Positions 27,669 to 34,037 of a stretch of DNA of 62,152 nt are shown here, piece by piece. How positions within the stretch are numbered: the stretch's first letter is position 1; each line of letters begins with the position of its first letter. Location of the stretch: IMG/VR virus record IMGVR_UViG_3300033153_008214, positions 1 through 62,152 of that record; one strand, written 5' to 3'. Position numbers and translations under genes: made by a program. Below the pieces are notes generated by a model. That model searched no databases, was not told the DNA's origin, and saw only the letters and a list, made by a program, of their open reading frames with translations. The DNA is from a virus.

Positions 27669-27712
27669 GGCCCCTCTATTAAAAATTATGGATTAATAGA
27701 GGGGCCTTTTTT
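27669..27712 (+). terminator. Strong intrinsic terminator
   Basis: A perfect 13-base-pair stem (GGCCCCTCTATTA at 27669-27681 pairing with 27694-27706), a 12-base loop and six T at 27707-27712. The 3' arm contains AGAGGGG, which lies eight bases before the ATG at 27713 and probably serves as the next gene's ribosome site, so terminator and ribosome site share bases. Confidence 0.92.
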
Positions 27713-28255
27713 ATGAGTACAGTTTATCCAAATGCTATCGATGGCAATACACAGCTGCCATTAATCGTAGATAATGTTAATGCATTGCAGGCAAATGACG
27801 TTAATCGCATCCGAAATGCTGTAATTGCTGTAGAGGCTGAACTTGGGATTAACCCAAGTAGTACAAGTGGTACTGTCAAAGATAGAATGGATGTATTAGA
27901 AGGTCTGGTAGAAGGGCTTACGGGAGTCAGTGTAGTAGATATTACGGTTGATTTCATTTCAGGCATGATTGAAACCCCTGTAGATAAAACGTATTACATA
28001 GTTAGTAATATACCATATGCGGGGTATATAGATTCTATAGTGACTCAGTCTACTTCTGGAACATGTACGCTGACCGTAGAATTAAATGGTACTCCGCTTG
28101 GTGGAACTGCAAATTCAGTAAGTAGCACGGAAGAGATCCAGGTACACACCAGTGCGAATACATTTTCATCTGGTGACTCAGTAACTCTGGTCATTTCTGC
28201 AAATAATTCTACAGAGGACATGCGGTTCACAGCTAATATAATTAGGACTTCTTAG
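27713..28255 (+). CDS. Short appendage protein with shared N-terminal anchor
   Basis: A 180-residue protein. Residues 1-~65 (YPNAIDGNTQLPLIVDNV, then VNRIRNAVIAVEAELGINP) match the N-termini of the much larger proteins at 36162, 40004 and 44640. The remaining ~110 residues are a beta-rich domain (DKTYYIVSNIPYAGYID, TCTLTVELNGTPLG) resembling a small fibre-tip or carbohydrate-binding fold. It is the minimal version of the anchor-plus-payload design. Its ATG directly follows the T-run of the terminator, with the probable ribosome site inside the terminator stem. The anchor is well supported by comparison; the function is inferred. Confidence 0.7.
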   Translation: MSTVYPNAIDGNTQLPLIVDNVNALQANDVNRIRNAVIAVEAELGINPSSTSGTVKDRMDVLEGLVEGLTGVSVVDITVDFISGMIETPVDKTYYIVSNIPYAGYIDSIVTQSTSGTCTLTVELNGTPLGGTANSVSSTEEIQVHTSANTFSSGDSVTLVISANNSTEDMRFTANIIRTS

Positions 28256-28307
28256 CACTAGTTATGAGTAAGGTCTCTTAAAATAATCAATGAGAGCGAG
28301 TTAAAAT

Positions 28308-28469
28308 ATGCCAACATGGTTCTTCTTCACTAATCCACCACCAGCTCCAGCAGATTATGATGAAACATTCGATGTAGATTGGGATGACGCCATTCCAGTA
28401 CCAACACCATCATTTGCGACACCTGATTATAATGAAACATTTGACACTAGTTGGGATGGAACCCCTTAA
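28308..28469 (+). CDS. 53-residue protein with duplicated DYxETFDxxWD motif
   Basis: A short frame that reads without interruption from ATG 28308 to TAA and encodes 53 residues. It starts PTWFFFTNPPPAPA and then carries two copies of an acidic aromatic motif, DYDETFDVDWDD and DYNETFDTSWDG, separated by a Pro/Thr linker. The next gene starts 11 bases after its stop behind AAGGAG. The upstream ribosome site is weaker (GAGAGCGAG). The internal repeat, the lack of stops and the tight spacing argue that it is real. The function is unknown; aromatic/acidic repeats could be short docking peptides. Confidence 0.6.
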   Translation: MPTWFFFTNPPPAPADYDETFDVDWDDAIPVPTPSFATPDYNETFDTSWDGTP

Positions 28470-28480
28470 GGAGACTAATT

Positions 28481-29197
28481 ATGGCACAAGCAGATTTTGA
28501 TTTTGAGTCTGGCGGCTTGGCTGGCGGCGCTTGGGTTGGTGGCGATGATGGCACTGCAAGATTACATGCTGGGTTATCAAGTCCGTTAACCGGAGAAGGG
28601 GACTATTGTAGAGATTTTTCAACCGTTAACACAACTCTGTATATTACAAAAGCGTCTATTAAGGCATCTGTAAGCGCAGGATTATTTGACGAAATCCCTT
28701 CAACTCAAGCCATTTCGGTTCGAGCATGGATAAGAGCGGAAGGATATACTAATGGCATTTCTATAGGAATTATTGCTAAATTGCATCCTACGTCTAATGG
28801 AAATGGTAGAGAAAATCCAGTGGGATATAACTTATTTGTCGGCGGAGCAGCTGATACGGCAAATAACAGTAATCTAAAACTTCATTTGCGAAAAGATAAC
28901 TCAACATATAAAAATGTATATTTAAACGCACTAACTATAAATACATGGTATAAAATACGACTAGATGTTATTCCAGTAGGCTCTTCTCAGGATATAGTAA
29001 AAGTCTACACTGGAGTAGGCGCAACTGGTTCTGAGACTTGGACCCTAGAACATACTGAAGTTATATTAAATACAGATCCTCATTATGTTCCATGGGCGCA
29101 GTCTGGCGGCGGCAAAATTGGATTTACTGCCAGGAATGAAGCTTCTACAGATTCAGTATATATTGACCGTTTTCAGGCTTTTGTTGAGACAGTATAA
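28481..29197 (+). CDS. Concanavalin/LamG-like lectin protein
   Basis: I chose ATG 28481, seven bases after AAGGAG, giving 239 residues; an earlier TTG lacks a ribosome site. The sequence has a single jelly-roll layout: FDFESGG at the start, AISVRAWIRAEGY in the middle (typical of the LamG second strand), NTWYKIRLDVIPV before the penultimate strands, and GKIGFTARNE..VYIDRFQAFV at the end. It resembles stand-alone carbohydrate-binding head or tail decoration proteins of phages. Ligand residues cannot be assigned. A 94-base gap with no gene follows; I see only a weak inverted repeat there (AGCTA-TC-TAGCT). Confidence 0.65.
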   Translation: MAQADFDFESGGLAGGAWVGGDDGTARLHAGLSSPLTGEGDYCRDFSTVNTTLYITKASIKASVSAGLFDEIPSTQAISVRAWIRAEGYTNGISIGIIAKLHPTSNGNGRENPVGYNLFVGGAADTANNSNLKLHLRKDNSTYKNVYLNALTINTWYKIRLDVIPVGSSQDIVKVYTGVGATGSETWTLEHTEVILNTDPHYVPWAQSGGGKIGFTARNEASTDSVYIDRFQAFVETV

Positions 29198-29291
29198 CTC
29201 TATATGCCAATAAATAAAACTAAAGTAAACTTAGCTATCTAGCTGTAATTATACAGGTAGGTAGGATAACACAGTCTAGCAAGGAGTAAGA

Positions 29292-29591
29292 ATGACTGAA
29301 CAGGAAAGATTAGAAAACATTAGAAACTTTCTAAATAGAGAAGACCTTGAGGGTACAAACCTTAAGCTTAAAACCAAAGTAATCGATTTAGATAAGGAGC
29401 TGGCCCAAGCAAGACTTGATAATGAACAGCTTAAACAGAATCTTAAAGAAGCTCAATCTGCTATAAATAACAAAGGTATGCAGATAATGGGCCTCGCAGA
29501 ACGACTAGATGGACTATGTGAACTCATTGTAGATATAGAAAGTACCTTTCCAGTTGAAGAGTTAGAAGATACAGAGGATGATGATGAATGA
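29292..29591 (+). CDS. Coiled-coil protein
   Basis: A 99-residue, mostly helical protein with an AAGGAG ribosome site. Heptad pattern runs from about residue 25 to 70 (LKTKVIDLDKELAQARLDNEQL), and the C-terminus is very acidic (EELEDTEDDDE). It overlaps the start of the cold-shock-like gene by a few bases and begins a three-gene coupled set (29292-30329). It is probably an oligomeric small structural or regulatory protein; no family is recognised. Confidence 0.65.
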   Translation: MTEQERLENIRNFLNREDLEGTNLKLKTKVIDLDKELAQARLDNEQLKQNLKEAQSAINNKGMQIMGLAERLDGLCELIVDIESTFPVEELEDTEDDDE

Positions 29592-29835
29592 AAGAAAGCA
29601 AGGCACCGTTAGCGGTTGGAAGAAAACTTATGGATTTATCCGGGTTGATGGCAGTAATGAGCAAGATAAAGAGCTATTCGTTTATCATGAATGTATCAAG
29701 ATGACTGGATTTCGTGTTCTAAATCCTGGAGATAGAGTGTCCTTCCTACTTGGTGAAAATCATATGGGGCCTATGGCCATTGATGTAGAACTAGAACCAG
29801 ACGGACTGTCAGATGCAACTGGGCAGAATGATTAA
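29584..29835 (+). CDS. Cold-shock-domain-like nucleic-acid-binding protein
   Basis: Three in-frame ATGs lie in a row; 29584 has the best spacing (six bases) from GAGG and is preferred, giving 83 residues. The sequence shows the cold-shock/OB fold: KQGTVSGWKKTYGFIRVDG contains the RNP1-like element (KTYGFI), LFVYHECI is RNP2-like, and GDRVSFLLGEN is the following strand. These domains bind single-stranded RNA or DNA. It overlaps both neighbours, so expression is tied to a coiled-coil protein and a small structural-type protein. Its presence among virion genes is unusual; it might act on late mRNA or phage DNA. Confidence 0.75.
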   Translation: MNERKQGTVSGWKKTYGFIRVDGSNEQDKELFVYHECIKMTGFRVLNPGDRVSFLLGENHMGPMAIDVELEPDGLSDATGQND

Positions 29836-30329
29836 TGAAGTTAAAGAAAGCTAGTGCTTGGTATTATAACAAAGGTACTACCAATGTTGTTATAGATGAA
29901 CTAGGCATTATGCTTCACAAAGGTAAGGTAGTTGACTTATTCAAGATTAAGCCTGATTTAACTTGGGCCGCTTATCAAAAATCTGTAACTCTTGGTGTGT
30001 TAGCTCAAAAGCAAGATAAACTAATACACCTCCCAGGCCCTCCAGTTCCAAATCCAACCATTGCTACTACTGAATCTCAAGTAGTAATGGTTCCTATGCA
30101 GTCAAGAGCAAGAACAGCTCTAGTTATAGGTAACGATGAAGATGATTATATGGCCACTATTGAAGCTGAATTCCCAGCAAGTGACCAGCCAGTGCCACAA
30201 GAAGAGCTTTGGAATTCAGAAAGAGATAAGTATCTTAAAACATTGGATGCGTCAGAACAAGGAGAGGATGGAGAAGTCTTCTCAGATAACTTGTTCGATG
30301 AAGAATATCTAGCAGACCTTTCCGACTAA
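29835..30329 (+). CDS. Hypothetical protein with acidic C-terminus
   Basis: A 164-residue protein whose ATG overlaps the previous stop (TAATG). Residues 1-~70 look like a compact beta-rich domain (ASAWYYNKGTTNVVIDELGI). A Pro-rich linker (HLPGPPVPNPT) and a long acidic tail (EDDYMATIEAEF, NLFDEEYLADLSD) follow. The build suggests a head, neck or tail accessory protein with a docking tail, but I recognise no family. It is the third gene of the coupled trio. Confidence 0.55.
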   Translation: MKLKKASAWYYNKGTTNVVIDELGIMLHKGKVVDLFKIKPDLTWAAYQKSVTLGVLAQKQDKLIHLPGPPVPNPTIATTESQVVMVPMQSRARTALVIGNDEDDYMATIEAEFPASDQPVPQEELWNSERDKYLKTLDASEQGEDGEVFSDNLFDEEYLADLSD

Positions 30330-30396
30330 ACTCCCTACTAATAATTATCATTTAAACTGCAACCTAATAGACGATAGTAACTTGCAGAGGACAGTT

Positions 30397-31287
30397 GTGG
30401 CTATTCCATATGATCGTAGTGCTGTTCCAGTAGGCTCTTCTGTACGCCTTGAAGTCCAGTTTAAAGACTCCGCAGGGAACTCTAAGGATGCTCAAGCTAC
30501 ACCCACGTTTGAGGTACAGGATGCCTCTAACGCAGTTGTACTTGCCGCATCAGCTACTGGAGTAACCCGTACTGCTAAAGGGCGGTATCGTTACGAATAT
30601 ACTATACCCACCGGTTATGTCTCAGGTATATGGAATGATATCTGGGTAGGTACCGTAGATGGATATCAACTCACTGAAGTATTTAATTTCACAGTAAATA
30701 GTGTAGGAAGTATAGAATCTACCGGCTCTAGTATTCCAGAAGATGATTATACTCTAGATGATGATGATCTGGAGTATGATTACACTCAGGAAGAAATCCA
30801 AGGTATTTTGCTACTTAGGGGAATGTTGAAAAAACGTTTGAGAAGTACCATCTATAATACCGAAGGATCCTCTTGCCCCATCTTCTCTAATGATTTGCTA
30901 TTAAGCTTCCTATGTGCCTCTCTATCTGAACTAAATGCAACTCCCGCATTTACAACTTACTCCTTTGCTGATAATGTCATTCAAACTCTAGCTGTAGACC
31001 TTATGACACAGGGTGCCTTGCTAGTTGCCTGGTCAAGCCAAGCTATCATAGAAGCCGGATTCGAACTAACTGTGAATGACAATGGAGTTACTGTTAACCC
31101 TCCACCCGTCAGCACTACGATGACAGGATTATATACTACGCAACTCACGGAGTATAGGGCTAAGTTGAAGGAATTTAAGAGGAATCATCGCGCCTCAGCT
31201 CGTGGCCTAAGTGCAGGTAACCTACTTAACGGTAGGAATTTCAGAGTTCGAAGATTACGACACCGAAAAGAATTAAGATTGATCTGA
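30397..31287 (+). CDS. Structural protein with N-terminal Ig-like domain
   Basis: I chose GTG 30397 because GAGGA stands five bases upstream; the earlier in-frame TTG at 30382 has no such site. The product is 296 residues. Residues ~1-105 are an Ig-like beta-sandwich (GSSVRLEVQFKDSAGN, GRYRYEYTIPTGYVSGIW). Residues ~115-140 are an acidic linker (EDDYTLDDDDLEYDY), and the rest is helical with a basic C-terminus (NFRVRRLRHRKEL). An acidic linker and basic tail suggest assembly contacts with other virion proteins or DNA. It could be a neck or connector component; this is not certain. Confidence 0.55.
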   Translation: MAIPYDRSAVPVGSSVRLEVQFKDSAGNSKDAQATPTFEVQDASNAVVLAASATGVTRTAKGRYRYEYTIPTGYVSGIWNDIWVGTVDGYQLTEVFNFTVNSVGSIESTGSSIPEDDYTLDDDDLEYDYTQEEIQGILLLRGMLKKRLRSTIYNTEGSSCPIFSNDLLLSFLCASLSELNATPAFTTYSFADNVIQTLAVDLMTQGALLVAWSSQAIIEAGFELTVNDNGVTVNPPPVSTTMTGLYTTQLTEYRAKLKEFKRNHRASARGLSAGNLLNGRNFRVRRLRHRKELRLI

Positions 31288-31441
31288 ATTTCTAGGGACT
31301 TGTAAGCATTGTGCAAATTGCTAAATAGTAGCGAATTAGGTTAAGATAGGATAGACTCAAAGCCGGACTTTCTTTAAAAGATACGATCTTTAATTAGGGC
31401 TCGCGACGATTAAGATGTATTTATGTCTTAAGGAGGGTCTT
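31288..31441 (+). other. 154-base non-coding leader of the LAGLIDADG gene
   Basis: This is the longest non-coding stretch in the window. It holds a small perfect hairpin, AAAGAT-ACG-ATCTTT, at about 31376-31390, and a weaker inverted pair, AAAG..CTTT, just before it. The ribosome site AAGGAGG ends it. I looked for group I intron core pairings and could not make a convincing set. It may be a regulatory leader or the remains of an intron. Confidence 0.4.
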
Positions 31442-32647
31442 ATGAAGGAAATTATCGAATTAACCAAGAGTGATATTGAGGATCTAGTATCCAGATATGG
31501 TTCTTTATACCGAATACAGAAAGAACTCGGTTATCGTCAAAGCTCTATGATTCGAAAATGTAAGAGGCTTGGGGTCCAATTTGGTTCGATCAGGTTGAGA
31601 AAGATGAATAGTGCATCACAAAGTGAAGTGGTCTCAAAGATTAGAGAGCTAAAGAATCTTAATAAGGTGGCAGACTTCTATGGTATTGAGCATAAAGCTA
31701 TACGTGTTCGTATAGAAAGAATGCCTGAGGTTTTGCGGACTGAGATGCGTGATATATTGAAAAAAGATGCAAGAGTTCACCCAGTTGATGAAAGGTTCTT
31801 TGGAAGAGGTTATAATCAAGATAACATGTATTTGGCCGGGTTTATAGCTGCAGACGGATGTATTCTTGAAGAGGGTGCAGCAGCTTATTCATTATTTATA
31901 GGACTTGCTATAAAAGATTTGGAATTTCTTAAATCCATATCTTCTGTAATGAGATATGACAATGTCGTAGAATTTAAAACTAATCGTGAGTTCTCGGCAT
32001 GTAAGGCTCACATAAGATGTACAGAGCTGTGTCACGATCTTATGAATAATTTCGGATTATATCCTCGCAAGACCTACGATATTACAATTCCTGACATTCT
32101 ACTGAATTCAGATTTAATACGACATTATATACGTGGTGTATTTGATGGTGATGGCACGGTTGGATTATATCATAAGAAATTAAATAGTTATGACGCTTCC
32201 TTTGGAATTTGCTCTGCCTCAAGACGTTTCCTAGAACAAATTAAAAGTGTGCTAGATAAGGAGCTAGATAAAGATGTTGGAATAATTCGACAAGACTTAA
32301 GAGATATATATTCTTGTGACTTTTATAATTATAGCGTATCAAGTAAAAAGGATCTTGTGAGAATTCGTGATTTCTTTTACGCTGATGCGAGTTTGTATCT
32401 GAAACGAAAGAAGGATATCTTTTTCGACCCTCACATGACTTATGCTCGTGACATTCCTGTCATAGCAACTTCTCCTGACGGCCAAGAAACCTATTATGAG
32501 AACTATTCTGCAGGAACTGTTGATGGTTTTACAATTGAAGGGATTGGAAAGTGTGTAAGGGGTGTTCAGAAGCATCACAGGAATTATACTTTCAGAAGGG
32601 CTATTTCGCCACCAAGGCCACTTCTTAAAATTTCTCCTATAAACTGA
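31442..32647 (+). CDS. LAGLIDADG homing endonuclease
   Basis: I chose ATG 31442, which directly follows AAGGAGG, rather than ATG 31415; the product has 401 residues. Residues ~1-95 contain two helix-turn-helix-like segments (YRIQKELGYRQSSMIRKCKRLG and KVADFYGIEHKAIRVRI). The two LAGLIDADG helices are LAGFIAADG at 131-139 and IRGVFDGDG at 230-238, with the catalytic acidic residue at the end of each, about 99 residues apart as in monomeric two-motif enzymes. The C-terminal ~55 residues look like a NUMOD-type DNA-binding module (GIGKCVRGVQKHHRNYTF). It is free-standing between two structural-type genes. This enzyme class is much less common in phages than HNH or GIY-YIG. Confidence 0.88.
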   Translation: MKEIIELTKSDIEDLVSRYGSLYRIQKELGYRQSSMIRKCKRLGVQFGSIRLRKMNSASQSEVVSKIRELKNLNKVADFYGIEHKAIRVRIERMPEVLRTEMRDILKKDARVHPVDERFFGRGYNQDNMYLAGFIAADGCILEEGAAAYSLFIGLAIKDLEFLKSISSVMRYDNVVEFKTNREFSACKAHIRCTELCHDLMNNFGLYPRKTYDITIPDILLNSDLIRHYIRGVFDGDGTVGLYHKKLNSYDASFGICSASRRFLEQIKSVLDKELDKDVGIIRQDLRDIYSCDFYNYSVSSKKDLVRIRDFFYADASLYLKRKKDIFFDPHMTYARDIPVIATSPDGQETYYENYSAGTVDGFTIEGIGKCVRGVQKHHRNYTFRRAISPPRPLLKISPIN

Positions 32648-32722
32648 CTCGACCAGCTAATAAATCCCCTACATGGTAGAACTACCTGGGTGTATTACTT
32701 TGTGTAAGGAGAGGGTTTATAT

Positions 32723-32977
32723 ATGACTATAAAATTAGAGCCATTAGCTTACCAGCATTTTTCAGGCAGTGGCACTGATGATGTCCATTTTGGTGGTACT
32801 GATCTGGTAGGCAGAAGTATTCGATATTTGATACTTGATACTACTGGTAATGTATCTATGAGCTTTAATGGCACAGACTTTATGACTCTTTCAAATGCAA
32901 CTCATACCTTCCAGGTTCCTTTAAAGCAAGTGTGGTTCCAAGGTGGTACTTGGTCTGGCATTGGCGTAAGTGTTTAA
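32723..32977 (+). CDS. Small beta-rich hypothetical protein
   Basis: An 84-residue protein preceded by AAGGAGAGG. It is composed almost only of short strands and turns (GRSIRYLILDTTGNVSMSFNG, QVPLKQVWFQGGTW), similar in feel to small phage head-decoration or fibre-tip domains. No family is recognised. The 75-base gap before it, after the LAGLIDADG gene, holds only a short inverted repeat (GGTAG-AA-CTACC). Confidence 0.55.
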   Translation: MTIKLEPLAYQHFSGSGTDDVHFGGTDLVGRSIRYLILDTTGNVSMSFNGTDFMTLSNATHTFQVPLKQVWFQGGTWSGIGVSV

Positions 32978-33003
32978 AACTAGTAAGCATTTAGGGGGCC
33001 GAG

Positions 33004-33351
33004 GTGGACAAAGTATTTATGTCAGTGGCTAAGATAATTGAGTTATATGGCTCTACTCTTGTTGAGTATGGAGCTTTTGGCCTACTTACGCTTGCAGGTT
33101 GGGGCCTTACTGGTTGGTTCCTGTACAGAGATTACAAGAAGAAGATTGAAGAGAATTCAATAATTCTTGCGAAAGATCTTGAGCTTAAGGAAGCAAATAT
33201 TAAGCTTGTTGATGTTACTAAAGAGATTTCCGAGGCTCGTATCAAAGATTTGAAGGAGACCACTGATGAATATAACGAAGCAATTACCAATGTTAACCAT
33301 ACTTTGGACAAGCTAACTGTTGCGCTTAAAGTTAAATCAAGCGTAGAATAA
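33004..33351 (+). CDS. Membrane-anchored coiled-coil protein, possible lysis factor
   Basis: A 115-residue protein starting at GTG, six bases after AGGGGG. One hydrophobic segment at residues ~22-41 (EYGAFGLLTLAGWGLTGWFL) is followed by the basic RDYKKKIEE and a long heptad-type helix to ~110. This layout fits an inner-membrane spanin (Rz-like), a holin accessory or a tail/membrane protein. The basic residues after the membrane segment would by the positive-inside rule put the coiled coil in the cytoplasm, which argues against an Rz-like topology. It is followed by a second small coiled-coil gene and a metallopeptidase. Confidence 0.55.
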   Translation: MDKVFMSVAKIIELYGSTLVEYGAFGLLTLAGWGLTGWFLYRDYKKKIEENSIILAKDLELKEANIKLVDVTKEISEARIKDLKETTDEYNEAITNVNHTLDKLTVALKVKSSVE

Positions 33352-33364
33352 GCAGGAGTATAAT

Positions 33365-33565
33365 ATGGACTCAGTAGATGATATTAAGCAATCCCGACGT
33401 ACTAAAACAGCAGCTCTTCGCAGAAAAGCCAAAGAGGCTCAAGATAAAATAGAGCAGCTTAAAGAAGAGCATAGATTTGTATATGTTAATGGCGAAGCTA
33501 AAGAGATTCGAGAACACTGCGAAGTTACTAAGAAAAAACTAAAGATGAAAGGGCCGCATGAGTGA
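33365..33565 (+). CDS. Small basic coiled-coil protein
   Basis: A 66-residue, Lys/Arg/Glu-rich, almost fully helical protein (RKAKEAQDKIEQLKEEHRFVY). Its stop lies within the ATGAGTGA overlap with the metallopeptidase start, so the two are translated as a pair. It could be a partner or inhibitor of the peptidase, or a small DNA-binding protein. No family is recognised. Confidence 0.6.
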   Translation: MDSVDDIKQSRRTKTAALRRKAKEAQDKIEQLKEEHRFVYVNGEAKEIREHCEVTKKKLKMKGPHE

Positions 33566-34034
33566 AGATCAATCTAAAAAAGTTCTGGTAGATGCTATAA
33601 CAACATTATTGAAAGATAATAAGACTGTTAAGCTAATGTTTGAGAACTTTAAGGTTGATATCAATGAGCTAGATAATATGCCCATTGACTTTGCTCCACT
33701 GGAAGTTTCGGCAAAAACTCGTAATGGTAAGGTCTACCTGAATGATAAGTTGTTAGAGGATGATGATTTCAAGGATGATATCCATTATATAGTTCATGAA
33801 GCGGTGCACTGGTTGCAACAAACTTATGGAGATGCTCGAAATTATAAGAAAGGTCCGGATGATGAATACTTGGATCTTCCTTCAGAGATAGAGGCTTTTA
33901 GGTATCAGGTTCAATTTATGAAGGATTTTCAAAGTCCTGAACGAGCTGAGCAATATGTAGATGATTTGATTGATTTTCATGATCTTGAGGATGATGAGCG
34001 TCATAGTAAGAAGGAAGAATTGATGGGGCGTTAA
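33558..34034 (+). CDS. HExxH zinc metallopeptidase
   Basis: A 158-residue protein. Residues 75-90 (IHYIVHEAVHWLQQTY) contain the zinc-binding helix H80-E-A-V-H84. A likely third ligand is Glu110 or Glu112 in DLPSEIEAFRYQ, 26-28 residues later, as in gluzincins and SprT/ImmA-like peptidases. A hydrophobic strand (GKVYLNDKLL) precedes the helix as usual. There is no signal peptide. It lies in a coupled pair with a small coiled-coil gene and four bases before a large structural gene. It may mature a virion protein or cleave a host protein; its target is unknown. Confidence 0.78.
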   Translation: MSEDQSKKVLVDAITTLLKDNKTVKLMFENFKVDINELDNMPIDFAPLEVSAKTRNGKVYLNDKLLEDDDFKDDIHYIVHEAVHWLQQTYGDARNYKKGPDDEYLDLPSEIEAFRYQVQFMKDFQSPERAEQYVDDLIDFHDLEDDERHSKKEELMGR

Positions 34035-34037
34035 TGC

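Noticed and set aside
31288-31441. Group I intron 5' part
   Set aside because: Only short hairpins could be formed; the conserved P3-P7 core could not be assembled by eye.
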